The position numbers and the translations under genes were made by a program. DNA of 64,000 nt from Pyrenophora tritici-repentis (Eukaryota; Ascomycota; Dothideomycetes; Pleosporales; Pleosporaceae): assembly GCF_003171515.1 (NCBI RefSeq), contig NC_089393.1:372001-436000 (forward strand). The letters are read 5' to 3'. The first letter of the stretch is position 1. The number at the start of each line of letters is the position of its first letter. Below are positions 53,336 to 64,000 of the stretch, one piece after another. Below the pieces are notes generated by a model. It saw only the letters and a list, made by a program, of their open reading frames with translations, did no database searches and was not told where the DNA came from.

Positions 53336-56152
53336 ATGGCTCTCGCCTGGACCCCCCTACGCTTGAAGATGGACGAGGAGGAACGCGAACGCGAGGAGTC
53401 GTGGGGCGCCAGCAGGGCTGCGACCCGCACGCCTAGCTCGCGTCCGGCCTCGCACAAGTCCGCCCGCTCAACGCGCTCGAAGCAAAGCAGCCGCACCACA
53501 GAGCAGACGCCGCTGTTGTCGCAACAAGACCGGGACGACCGTCCGGATAACGAGGAGACGCCCGCCGAGACATCGCTGCGCCGGTCGCTGAGTGGCTCAT
53601 CAGTCAAGAGCGACAGTGAGCGGGTGCCGCTGTGGCGGAAGCGATGGCCGAGCATATTGGCCCTTGTGATACTCTGTGTCGTCTTCATCATCATCATGCT
53701 CGGATTTCTGGCCAAGGAGAGCATCGAGGAGTACTCGATGCAGGCCGCCGACTTCAAGCCCACGAGGCTCACCATGCAAGGCCTGACCGAACACGGGGCC
53801 GATGTGCAAGTAGAGGGAGACTTCAAGATGGACGCCAGCAAGGTCAAAAAGCAGAGCGTACGCAACCTGGGACGCTTCGGCACCTGGATTGCGAGGGAAG
53901 CCGAAACTGGCGCCTTCGACGCCGACGTGTATCTGCCCGAGTACGGAGACGTCTTGATTGGTACAGCCAAGATACCTGGCATCAAAGTGAACATCAGAAA
54001 CGGACACACGACCCACGTATCCTTTGTCGCAAACGTGCAGCCGGGCGAGCCCGATGGCATTCGAAATGTCGCCAACGACTGGATTGATGGTCGGCTGGGA
54101 CAGATACGACTCAGGGGAAGGGCTTCCGTCCCAGTCAAGTCGGGCTTGATCAACGTTGGCAGGCAGCTTGTTGAGCACTCCATGGTATTGCAGGGAGGCG
54201 ACATCCCTTCACTGCCTCACTACAACATCACAAAGCTCAACCTCGGTGAGGCCAAGCATGGTCAGAAGGGGCTTGGTGCCGATGCCACCATTGTCGTCCA
54301 CAACGACTTCCCCGTTCAAATCACTCTACCTCCCGTGGCTGTAGACGTTGGTATTGAGGGCTGCTCGGCCACCGATAAGCACATCATGGTTGGCACCGCA
54401 CGCACTGGAGAACTCAAAGTTAACCCAGAGTCCGACGTCAAGGTCGAGGTCACTGGCAACGTTGACAAGCTGTCAGACCCACTGACCCAAGTGTGCCCCA
54501 ACTCGGCCAAATCTCCTCTTGATGCCTTCTTGGGTGACTACATGAAAGGCGAAGACGCAACCATCTATATCAGCTGCTGCAAGTTCCCTGACCCAGCTAC
54601 CCCTGAGTGGGCTCGTGACCTTCTCAAGGACATTACTGTCCCTGTTCCCTTTGCTGGAAAATCCATGGGCAACCTGATCAGAAACTTTTCTCTTGCCGAT
54701 ATGCATTTCAGTCTTCCCAACCCATTCGCTGAACCCGGCACACCCGAAGCAGCGCCTAAGATCTCTGGCATTGTCAACGTTGACATCGGTCTTCCCAACG
54801 AAATGAACTTTCCTATTGATGTCAATCAAGTCAAGGCCGACGCCGACATCTACTACCACAAGAAGAAGCTCGGAAAGATGAACTTAGAGAAGTGGCAAAA
54901 AGCAAACTCTACCCGTATCGAAGGCAAGGGTTCGGAAGGACCTACCCTCCTTGTTCAGTCTGTCATCAAGAATGCTCCCATTGAAATTCTGGACGATGAT
55001 CTCTTCAGCGAAGTTGTGCAAGCTCTGCTATTTGGCGGTAAATCCATCATGATGGATCTCAAGGCTGCAGTCAGCGTTGGTGTAGACACGCCTATGGGCA
55101 AGCTCGCAGTGCGCGGCATTCCTGCACAGGGAGTTGTACCAGTCAAACGTTCGTAACCAGTTCGTGATCCATGTTTGGCCGCTCTCCTGCAACTAGCTAA
55201 CTTTTCCTGTTCAGCGATTCGCGGCGGCAAGGACACCAAACCTGGTAACGGCAACGACAAGAACAATGGAAGCGGGCTCAACATTAAAGTCGGCAACCTG
55301 GCTATAGTTGATACCTCGCCTACTTCTCTTACCATTAACGCCATGGTCAACTTTACGAACCCTACGAATTACTCAGCTACAATTCCCTATTTTAACATTA
55401 ACGTTTTGGCAAACGGGTCGCATATCGGCAGTGCGACAATCGAAAATATGGAGGTTCTCCCCGGAAATAACACAAACAAACTTGCTTCTCTTCTTTGGGA
55501 TCCTTATACGTTCGGAGGCGACAAGGGAAAGAAAATCGGCGCCGAACTACTTTCCCAATACATTTCTGGTAAGCCCCCCATCTGCAATAGGGATACAAGC
55601 AAGCTAATACTGTGAGCAGGTTTCAACACTACAATAACTGTCCAGGCTCACGAGAAATCTGTGCCAGCCCTCCCGTACATTGGACGTCTTCTCTCGCACT
55701 TTCCAATTGAGCGACCTATGCCACACATGTCTACTCCTAAGAAGCCGTCCGATGGTGACGATGACGATGACCCTGAGGATGACGGCAAATCCCACTTCAT
55801 TCGCGGCACGACCATGCATTTGATTAGTAGCACAGCCGTATTCACTCTCGCTTCCCCATTCCGCTCGACAACACTGTACATTACCGACATGAATGCAACT
55901 GCCTACTACGAGGGCCATATCGCTGGCAAAATTCTCTACGATCTACCTTTCGCTGTACCTCCCGGGCTCTCGGAATCCCCGCGTTTACCCGTCGACTGGT
56001 CATTCGGTAGTCTCGGGTATGAAGCCATTAAGAGGGCACTCGGGGGACAATTGAAACTAAGTGCCTTTGCCAATGTGGGTGTAAGGATCGGAGAGTGGAG
56101 AGAAAGCGTATGGTTCAAGGGCGGTAAGATTGGCGCAAACGTTAGACTCTAG
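53336..56152 (+). CDS. DUF3712 single-pass membrane protein (yeast Tag1/YLR173W-like)
   Basis: join(53336..55148, 55215..55568, 55620..56152) gives 899 aa. Residues 1-100 are a charged, Ser/Arg-rich cytosolic tail with a TPLLS motif. One membrane helix (about 107-126, ILALVILCVVFIIIMLGFLA) follows, then a long lumenal part of repeated beta-sandwich, LEA-like units such as LTMQGLTEHGADVQVEGDFK and ITKLNLGEAK, and a later stretch of Asn-rich N-glycosylation sites (FTNPTNYSAT). Intron 1 leaves a Pro codon across the junction. A poly-Asp run (DGDDDDDPEDDG) interrupts the last third. Yeast Tag1 is a vacuolar membrane protein needed to end autophagy; transfer of that role is inference. The family is large in fungi. 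Confidence 0.8.
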
Positions 56153-57938
56153 AGTTCCCGCTGTTGAGAGAATATTTCTGGCATAGATTCTAAGAGTGCT
56201 TAAGAGATTGAATTTGTTTGTCTATACGAGTTGGTACACGCCTGTTTGCGTTGTTGTATGTACATTGGAAGGGCTATGTGGGGTTCACGGCGTTGAGGAT
56301 ATTTTCCAAATTGTTCCAAACAGGTCGTCAAGGTACAAATACCATTTCTTTGTCTGGTTGTTCTACCGGAAACGCCAAAGACGTGATTCTCATCTGTACG
56401 ATGGATCGATGAATCGAAGACATACGAGAGAAGATGAGTCTCACCTGAGGCTGGAAAGACATACGACTCGCAAGATTATCGCCTGATAATCTCGAGTAGG
56501 AGATGCGCAGACAAAGGCTGTTACACGACGCACAGCGTTCTGACGCGCATATGTGCCGAGCCTGCTGATTGGTCAAATGTCATTCCCAAAGCTTATGTGG
56601 AGAAAATGGTACAGTTGTGGGCTCATGGTGTTGCCAGGATGAAGCGATTTTCTGCCTGGGCCAAAAGCTGCTCAGATCGCCCCCCCCCCCAAACAAGTGT
56701 ATATAGATCAAGACGCCATCCCGCTACGCCTTCAAGCTTCAGAGTTTGGGCTTCATTTGGATTCTATTGCATCCCCATCAACAGAATAACTAAACAGCTA
56801 CCTTTGAGGTGCATGCACCCGAACACCCGAGGTCAATTCGGGCTGTGTGGCTGAAGGGCCCTGAGATGCTGAGAAGGGTAGACTGATACGGTTGAGGATT
56901 TTTCAGTCGCCGGGAAGCATTTCCCCGCCAGCAGGAACAAACTTGCTCAGCTCCTCCCTGGGCATAAAACAGGTATGGTTTCCTTATTGCGTGTCGAGAA
57001 AAGCACATGGATCTCAACAACAGGCTCAGAATCGGGAATCTGGCGCAGCACCACTACGTGGCTTCTCTCGGTGGTTTGGGTAACTGAGAGTACGACCGAA
57101 AAAACGCATGTTGTAAATGAGTGGATGCCCATGCCGGAACGTACCGAGCACAGTCACAAGATGCACAAGTGAGCATGGAAGTTGCTGGAAGCAGCAGCAA
57201 TCAAGTTGCAGGAAAAACTCGTGGTCATCTCGGAGGGATTAGCCCTCTATCCCACGTGATTGGTTGCAACGGGCCCCACGCCCTGTTGCGAGTGGGTGAT
57301 TGGCCGGGACAAGTGCTCCGGTTCAAATAAAAACCCCGAGGCTTTCCCCGCCCATCACACTTTGGACGTCACAACAAAGAAACACCAGCCTTGTCTCACA
57401 CCGTCCAGCAACGGGCACCGCGCATAAAGAGAAGGATTGGGTCTAGACTTGACCTGTTCTCGCCCATCGTATGATGCCCCTGGGCGCTGCAAGAGGCTGC
57501 AACAAGGTGTGAGATACGAAGGCTGAAGTGCCTGGGTGGCGGACATCATGGCAGCAACAGAGAGGAAAAAGAACAGTGTAGCTGCCACAATTAATGCTTG
57601 GGCTGAGCCCAGCGGCTTACATGCCCGCAACTCCCGCTCCGCTCCGAAGATTCTAGACACTCTCAGCCGAGCTTACGTCGCTGTGATGCATTTGTTTCCA
57701 AAGCCGTGTCCTGGCAAGAGCCGGTGTGCCGTCGCCTGTTTATCGTTCGACAGGTGCATTTTTCACGATTTCAGCTTCAAATCTCGATCGCGACGAATTG
57801 GGCATGTACCCCAGCCATGGCTGATCACACGGGGCCACTAAATTTAAACGTATATACACCGTCTGCTCGCTTCAGTGACCAGACAGAAGCCCCCTCTCGA
57901 CCCTTTGTTACCGCGGAGCGTGTGAGTTTGTAGTAGTC
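56153..57938. other. Intergenic and promoter region of the bHLH gene
   Basis: Contains a run of about ten C residues near 56681-56690 and the E-box/CCAAT group listed separately. No coding gene was recognised. Confidence 0.45.
57253..57303. promoter_or_regulatory. E-box and two inverted CCAAT boxes upstream of the bHLH gene
   Basis: CACGTG at 57253-57258 is followed at once by ATTGG (57259-57263), and a second ATTGG lies at 57299-57303. ATTGG is the reverse of CCAAT, bound by the fungal Hap complex. About 640-690 bp upstream of the bHLH start, near an AT-rich AAATAAAAA. Autoregulation through the E-box is possible but speculative. Confidence 0.35.
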
Positions 57939-58829
57939 ATGATGGATTTCTCAGGCCTATCCGCTTACCCCATGACGGCGTCGACGAGTGCGACGTATTC
58001 GCCAAACAGCGACAACTTCCCCTCGCCAGACATTGACGCCTATTTTACCGAATCCTCTTATCCGGGCCTTTCCGATTACTCTGCTTCCCATAATTTCCCG
58101 TCCGCCAACGGTACCTGCTTTAATCGCCCTGCTGAGCAACCACCAGCCGATGGAGTCCTCGGCTGGAGCGCCCCCGTACACAACAACTTCATCAATGCCC
58201 CGTCGACGGTCAGTCCTGCGGCTGTAGCCCCCAAACCACCACTTACAACCTGGGCGAACAGTCTGCCTACGCCATTGAGCGTTGCAGGAGACTTTCAAAA
58301 TGGATACATGGCCACTGACTTCAATTCAAACTTCCCCTCGCTTCCCTCGCCCCTGCCCACCCCCAGTAGCTCCGGAAGTCCGACATTATCCTCCCCAGTC
58401 CCCGTCTCCAACACGCAACAAGCTGCCCCCGAAGACCCTGCCACCACCACGGCTAAGCCTGCTCCGCGGAAACGAGGTCGTCCGCGGCTGAACCGCCCCG
58501 CTTCAGAACCCCAGGCTGCCAACGACAGTGGGGCCAAAAGCACGAGGACACAGTGCATGCCCCACACCGAAGTCGAACGCAAGTATCGCGAGAAGCTCAA
58601 TGCCGAGCTGGAGCGACTACGCCGGGCCGTTCCCATGCTGCCACAATGTGATTCAGCGGACATGGGCGCTGTGAAGCCTAGCAAGAGCATGATTCTGGCC
58701 GTTGCTATCGATTATATCAAAGAGCTTGAGAGACAGCGAGATGCCGCGGTTGAAGAGGTGGAGAGACTGGGCGGTAAAGTACGGTTCGGTCGGGCCGGGG
58801 TCTGGAAGAGAGAGCCTAGTGAGGCTTGA
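57939..58829 (+). CDS. bHLH transcription factor with an AT-hook
   Basis: A 296-aa intronless gene starting at the first of two adjacent ATGs. Residues 1-165 are Ser/Pro/Thr/Asn-rich and disordered. An AT-hook-like RKRGRPRLNRP occurs near residue 180. The C-terminal third holds the bHLH: basic region and helix 1 in HTEVERKYREKLNAELERLR, the loop QCDSADMGAVKPSKSMI, helix 2 ILAVAIDYIKELERQRDAAV running into a short heptad-like extension. The His/Glu/Arg triad of the basic region (H..VER.YR) predicts CANNTG E-box binding. This arrangement resembles SREBP-like short fungal bHLH regulators without membrane segments. The exact target is unknown. Confidence 0.85.
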   Translation: MMDFSGLSAYPMTASTSATYSPNSDNFPSPDIDAYFTESSYPGLSDYSASHNFPSANGTCFNRPAEQPPADGVLGWSAPVHNNFINAPSTVSPAAVAPKPPLTTWANSLPTPLSVAGDFQNGYMATDFNSNFPSLPSPLPTPSSSGSPTLSSPVPVSNTQQAAPEDPATTTAKPAPRKRGRPRLNRPASEPQAANDSGAKSTRTQCMPHTEVERKYREKLNAELERLRRAVPMLPQCDSADMGAVKPSKSMILAVAIDYIKELERQRDAAVEEVERLGGKVRFGRAGVWKREPSEA

Positions 58830-60662
58830 CAATTGCTTGAATGGTGGCGGTGATGGTGGCATATTGCGAAGAAGAGGAGGCGAACACTTGATACCTCGGG
58901 AGGAAGAGTGTCGGTACTGCGTCATTGGTCGTCTGGTAAGGCCAGAACACAGACAGACAGACAGACGAGCATCCCGTCTGCCCATCTCTCACGCTATACC
59001 TGTTCCTCTCCTTCTTTCCTTGCCCCACCTATCCCTCTCTCTCTCCCCTCTTCTTCAGGCACTTTTGCATACATGTTCTGGCGAAATATTTGTGTCTTTT
59101 TTTTTCTTGTACGAGTCTCAAGCAACGATTTTCCTTTGTTTTCCTTTGTCTCTCTTGCGGGCGAACTACGGCCAAGTTTATTGGAGGAAGATAGATACCC
59201 CATATACGATACATGATTAAAGCTTTTTTTTTTCGGCTCTCTGGGTTTGGGTTTGGGGACAAAGCTGGCATAAAGGGACGGGTTGTTTTGGGTGGAGGAA
59301 ATGTACATTTAAGGCTTCTTTTTTCGGGATTCTTGGAATTGCAGAAAATGATGTAGTAATGATGCGTTGATTTGGAGTTTTGCGTTTGTGAGGTTTAATT
59401 GGGTGATTAGGTGGTAGGGATGGGTGTGAGTGGGCGGAGTGGATGGGGTAGGTGGTGGTACACAAAAGTTTGGAGTTGTGGTAATGATTGCTTGTGAAAC
59501 TGCATGTGTTTGAAGTTTATTATACATCTCGCTGATTTTGTACAAGGGCTTGCCAAGAAGGGGGGTTGAGTTGATTGGTCTTTGCTGTCGAAGTGCTAAT
59601 CACTGCTGCGTCTATCCTAGTGTAGCCCAAAAGAACGGGTAAGCAACTTGTGCTATACTTCTTCTTCAGATACTAAATGGATTCCCCAACGACAGCTTCT
59701 CTCTCCTCTTGTATTATCAGATTCCCTTTCTTTATACATCGGCTCCTGTCCATGTATATCTACCCAGGACTCTAGGTTCATTATGATACCACAGTATCAT
59801 CTCTACATATCACCCCCATTTACCATGTCTATGAATCGCGCAATCAATTCGTTGCTCGTAGAATATTGTTCACTAAAATGGAGCAGGGCTTGGTTGTCAG
59901 GCCGATATATTCGAGCCTCTGTATTATCGGCCTAAACTTGACATAATTGAGCGCGGAAAGAGGTAGAAGTAGAATAAGCTTCCAGTTAATTAGGGAAGTT
60001 AGATACATGATGTAAAGCGCCCAATCTTAGTGGAGTATTTGTGCTTATATCGTATAGATATGGGAGATGGAAACATGGCCGTAGAAGTCGAGGTTAAGTC
60101 GTGTTTGAACGTCGTTATATAGATATCATCCACGGGTCCAGTGTCTTAGAAACATATTCTTGGTATTATCGAATAAACTTACTGGCCTCAATGCTACTTC
60201 ATATATCTTAGTCAAGTATGTAGGTTGTACGCCTTTGGGAAAGTTGTGGACTGACACGACATTGTATAGGCACTGTCGGATCGTGAGTATCGGTAGAGAC
60301 GTCGGCTGCTGGACACTTCGGCCCGACTTCGGCCCACCTTGCGCAAGAGCTTAGGTATACCTTCGTAGCACCTATGTTCGTAGATATCAATTAGAACCAC
60401 CGAACAGAATGCATTCCTAGTTATCGTTATTTCCCTTTACGCACTTAGTGCAAAGCCAACCAACACTGATCAGTGATTGCTTGAGGCGATCACAGACAGC
60501 AAGGAAGAAGAGACAGACCGCATCTTTGACAGCCTCCCTAACGCACGACGTTATACTCCTGAGAGAAGATTCTGTGCTAAGAACAGAGCGAGGCAGAGAT
60601 AACGCATAGCGATCAAAACCTCCCTCTAAGCTGCTAATCCAGGCCGAAGCTCGATTACAGCG
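58830..60662. other. Intergenic, 3' flank of the bHLH gene up to the copia leader
   Basis: Poly-T runs near 59098-59105 and 59225-59232 and a TATA-rich stretch at 59900-60210. The region 60417-60662 is GC-richer and may be part of the LTR or leader of the copia element, but its left boundary could not be set. Confidence 0.4.
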
Positions 60663-60813
60663 CGTCAGCAACGCACAAAGACACACTGTTGAAATCCCGA
60701 CGCGAGAAGTCTTGGGACGACTACAGCACGTCAGCAGCGCAGAGCGACAGACTATTGATATCCCGACGCGAGAAGTCTCGGGACGACTATAGTGCGTCAG
60801 CAACGCGTAGCGA
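60663..60813. repeat. 66-bp tandem repeats upstream of copia gag
   Basis: The word CGTCAGCA(A/G)CGC starts at 60663, 60729 and 60795, an exact 66-bp period with two full units and a partial third. Each full unit contains a near-palindrome, TCCCGACGCGAGAAG then TC(T/C)(T/C)GGGA, able to form a hairpin. It lies 110-260 bp before the gag start, where an LTR or packaging leader would be. Confidence 0.75.
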
Positions 60814-60919
60814 TTCCGTACGAGCGTCCCCGGACGATCCTATCACGTACAACCACAAGCGCTGGAACCGACCAACCAGCTAGACAAGACAAGGCAACGC
60901 GTCAATATACACCGGCACG

Positions 60920-63900
60920 ATGGCAGGCAGCCAGAGCAACTCTGGCGATACAGACGCTGATGTTCAAGAGCAACTACTCAACTATCCATCCGAACGCAAT
61001 ACAAGCAAGCGCGCAGAAACTATATCCCAGGAGCGAAGTTTACTGCTGAACACCTTATGCGACACTGTCCATACACAGTCACGTTTGACTATATCAACCC
61101 ATCTCTCTGGGGTGTACCCGCACCAGAGGATGCAGACGAGACGCACGCAACAACCTGGGTCGCGAAGGCTATCCACGACTACCATGTAGGAATGGAATGG
61201 GATGAGAGACTATACTTCGACTACCAATGGGACTTTGAAGGATGGACACGAGAGCTATTCCAGAAGGTTGAGCGCACTACGCTAAGATCTCTGAAGACTG
61301 TGCTCCGGTATAGGGGAGTCTATACAGGCAAATTTCGGGCTAGAGTAGCTGATTCCCTCTTCAACTTACTAGGAGGAGAAAACGCTCCCGAATGGGACCC
61401 TGCAGAGTTCAAGGCCGAGAAGTTTGACGAACGTTCTGAGGCGTACCAGCGTCAGCAGAACGCACATCTAGCAGCCCCTATAGATAGACAAGCGCAGCAG
61501 CCACTGCAACAGACGCAGCCACTGGAACCGCTACAGCCGCAGCCACAACGTCCGTCACAGGGCGAGCAGTATAGAGTGAGACAAGGCGTTCGAAGCCACC
61601 CGCAATATCAAGAGCTACAACAACCGCCCTACGCGATCAATGCCTATGCAGGACCACAGCCTCGACAAACGGAGCAGGCTATGCAACCACAACAATGGTA
61701 CCCGCAGACACAGACACGACCCCCAGCGACCGCATACCGCGAGGTGACACCTTTCCCTCAGCAACCTACAAACCGAGTACCTGACAGACCCCTTGGCCTA
61801 CCACATGACCCGTACAAGACGCTACCGCCGCGATGGTCTCGCAACGATCGGCTCGAAGCCAATACGATCACGCAGTTCTCTAAGCTATGGGACAATAGCA
61901 ACAAGTATACAGGGAATGCGTACGATCTCCTAGACGATAAGATTAAGATCTTCTTCAGCATCTGCTGGCAGGTAGATATCCAGGAGGAGCAGTTTCACGC
62001 AGTGTTTCCCCGTATCCTTACCGGGCGTGCAGAGACGTTCTACATACAGGTTGTAGAGAGAGATGATAGCTTTGCTGATGCGTACATGGCAATCAAAAAC
62101 CACTTCGACCATGACGTCCATCACCAGCACTACTACACAGACTGGACGACTACAACCTTCGCTCGCACCCGCGCAGAGAACCCTGATAAGGGACTACACG
62201 AGGTTCTGCAGATCCTGCTTGACAAGCTGCAGCTATGCCAGCGTGCCCTTGGCAAGAACTTTGAGGGTGAGGATGCCCTCCGCACTACGGTCATCAATGC
62301 CTGCCGAGGAGTACCAGAACTTGAGATGGCACTGTTCAAGCCAGCCACAATCTGTGAAGGACTCTTCTCAGATCTACGATCCGCAGTGGAAACACACCTA
62401 GCATGGCAACACACCGCCCAGTTGGTCACAGAAGATCAATACTACCTAGACCGCCGATACAACGGCAATGGAAGGATCCGAGGTGGATCTCGAGGTGGAG
62501 GAGGATTCAGAGGCGGATCCAGAGGAGCATACCGAGGAGGCGAGCAGCGCGACGACAACGGACGAGGATTCAAGCCACGTTGGAGGAAGAAATGCTTTGT
62601 TTGCCGGAAGGAAGGATGCTGGTCTACCAACCACACAGATAAAGAGCGCAAAGATGCCCGTGCGCAGTTCTTCTCTACGCTATACTTTACAGGTGCACAG
62701 CCCCCTGAGGACTTCTCCGTACATCTTGCAGAATACGAAGGGATCGAGCACACCAGCCAGTACAATCAGAGAGGCTGGAGAGAGGAGGAAGACTGCGAGG
62801 ATGACGAGGATGACGACGTCGCGGAAGCACATTCTGAACACCAGTTCTTCAAGGAGCAATGCCTTGCAGACCAGGCGTTCTTGCATCATATCTCGGGCGA
62901 CGACATATACAGCCGAGACGCGCCGTCAGCACCAGCATCGCAGTTCCTGCTTGAGGACCGCTACACACGATCTGTGTACCAAGGAATCCTACCAGATACA
63001 GGCGCTGCAAACGTATCCACGGTCGGCAAGGAGCAATACCTCGCACTTACGAGAGAAGATCCGACGGTTAAGTTAGACACATCTACAGCAGGGAAAGCGT
63101 CTATTAAATTCGGAAAAGGCGAGGCTACAGCGTCGATTGGCACCGTGCAGGTCTCTACGGAGATCGGAAAAATCAACTTCGAAGTGCTCGAGGCGCCTAC
63201 GCCGTTCTTGCTATGCCTTGCAGACATGGACCGCTTAAAGGTATACTTCAACAATACGACAGACGAGCTGGTTCAGGATGACGTACACATCCCGGTGATT
63301 CGCAAATGGGGACATCCTTGGTTCCATCTAAACAAGAGAGAGAGAGCAACTATGTTCCTAACGGAGACAGAATTGCGACGGCTCCATCGACGGTTTGGAC
63401 ACCCAGCTGTTACGCGACTAGTCAAACTCTTAAAGGATGCTGGCCATAACGACTTCGAAGAAAGAACCCTAGAAGAAGTCACTAAGTTCTGCCACCACTG
63501 CCAGCTCCACAGCTCCGCGCCGCGCCGATTCAAATTCACTCTTAAGGATGATCACCACTTCAACTATGAGATCCTGGTGGACGTAATGTACCTAAGCAAC
63601 AAACCTGTACTGCATGTGGTCGATTCCTCAACAGCGTTTCAAGGCGCGAGGTTCCTCAGCGCTATCTCAGCTAAAGAAACATGGCAAGCACTGCGGATAC
63701 TATGGATCGACACCTACCAGGGACCACCCGACATCATCACGCATGATGCAGGTACTAACTTCGCGAGCGCAGAGTTCCGCGCAGAAGCAAAGATCATGGG
63801 AGTCACATGCAAGCAAGTACCTACGGAGGCGCACTGGTCTATCGGCAAAACTGAGAGGTACCATGCCCCTCTACGCCGGGCATGGGACATACTCCATGCA

Positions 63901-64000
63901 GAACTCACTGACACTATGTCCGACGACGCGATTCTCCAGATGGCTGTGAAGGCTGTTAACGATACTGCTGGCCCTGATGGACTAGTCCCGACGTTACTAG
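60920..64000 (+). CDS. Copia gag-pol polyprotein, 5' part, with a frameshift near the start
   Basis: Begins MAGSQSNSGDTDADVQEQLL and changes frame between about 61008 and 61025, then stays open for about 990 codons to the window edge. Gag shows RHCPYTVTFDYINPSLWG, a Gln/Pro-rich middle and helical capsid-like segments. After an Arg/Gly-rich stretch (RGGSRGGGGFRGG) comes the zinc knuckle CFVCRKEGCWSTNH at about residue 558. The protease motif LPDTGAA has its Asp near residue 693. The integrase zinc region (HRRFGHP, then CHHC) is followed by catalytic residues in ILVDVMY, THDAGTNF and GKTERYH, spaced D-55-D-35-E. The one frameshift looks like a 1-base loss; a natural frameshift site or short intron cannot be excluded. 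Confidence 0.8.

Larger units (their letters stand above)
60663..64000 (+). mobile_element. Ty1/copia LTR retrotransposon, 5' part, runs off the window
   Basis: Shows gag, zinc knuckle, protease and integrase in the copia order (integrase before reverse transcriptase, which would lie beyond the window). The 5' LTR boundary is unresolved; TGTTGA at about 60687 could be an LTR start but also falls inside the tandem repeat. The right LTR lies outside the window, so the age of insertion cannot be judged here. Confidence 0.8.

Noticed and set aside
60687..60857. Precise 5' LTR from TGTTGA to ACAACCA
   Set aside because: TGTTGA lies inside the 66-bp tandem repeat, and no second LTR is in the window to confirm ends.
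1..64000. Secondary-metabolite gene cluster or CRISPR array
   Set aside because: No PKS, NRPS, terpene or transporter genes are grouped here, and no regularly spaced direct repeats with unique spacers were seen.

Overview
The window is nuclear DNA of a filamentous ascomycete. The genes carry short spliceosomal introns of about 45-65 bp. The protein set is typically fungal: Med18, Kgd4, Vfa1, a Tag1-like DUF3712 protein, an HVA1-type TUDOR protein, a heme-thiolate peroxidase and complex I NUKM. One transposon carries stop codons of the kind left by repeat-induced point mutation (RIP). A Pleosporales/Dothideomycetes source is my best guess from protein flavour and transposon content, but it is inference. 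All exon joins below were read by eye from splice signals, frame continuity and family conservation; none is backed by transcripts.

Layout. 0.6-5 kb: compact housekeeping genes: polynucleotide kinase/phosphatase (-), Med18 (-) and the 2-oxoglutarate dehydrogenase subunit Kgd4 (+). 5-9.6 kb: sparse, with a 108-bp miniature inverted-repeat element (MITE), a tiny TUDOR-domain gene (-) and a secreted double-psi beta-barrel protein (-). 9.6-23 kb: gene-poor accessory stretch with two tandem diverged orphan paralogs (-), a complete 3.3-kb hAT DNA transposon with an intact transposase and visible target-site duplication, and a secreted peroxidase (-). 23-36.6 kb: a BTB protein (+), a second MITE copy, a TCP11/IQ-motif protein (+), the Yvh1 phosphatase (-) and a C2H2 zinc-finger protein (+). 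36.6-44.8 kb: a gene desert holding a dead pogo/Fot1-like transposon bounded by perfect 48-bp inverted repeats. 44.8-56.2 kb: dense conserved block of Vfa1 (-), TatD nuclease (+), complex I NUKM (-), TRAPPC2L/Tca17 (+), AFG1 ATPase (+), ornithine carbamoyltransferase (-) and the Tag1-like protein (+). Pairs in this block converge or diverge with only 130-330 bp between them. 57.9 kb: a bHLH regulator with an AT-hook. 60.6-64 kb: 66-bp tandem repeats leading into a Ty1/copia gag-pol that runs off the window.

The conserved genes do not form a pathway. Several act in mitochondria (Kgd4, NUKM, AFG1, Otc) or in membrane trafficking and the vacuole (Tca17, Vfa1, Tag1-like). No biosynthetic cluster, CRISPR, rRNA or convincing tRNA is present. 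The most noteworthy material is in the accessory stretches: the two-copy MITE family, the fully delimited hAT insertion, the RIP-style pogo relic and the orphan paralog pair.
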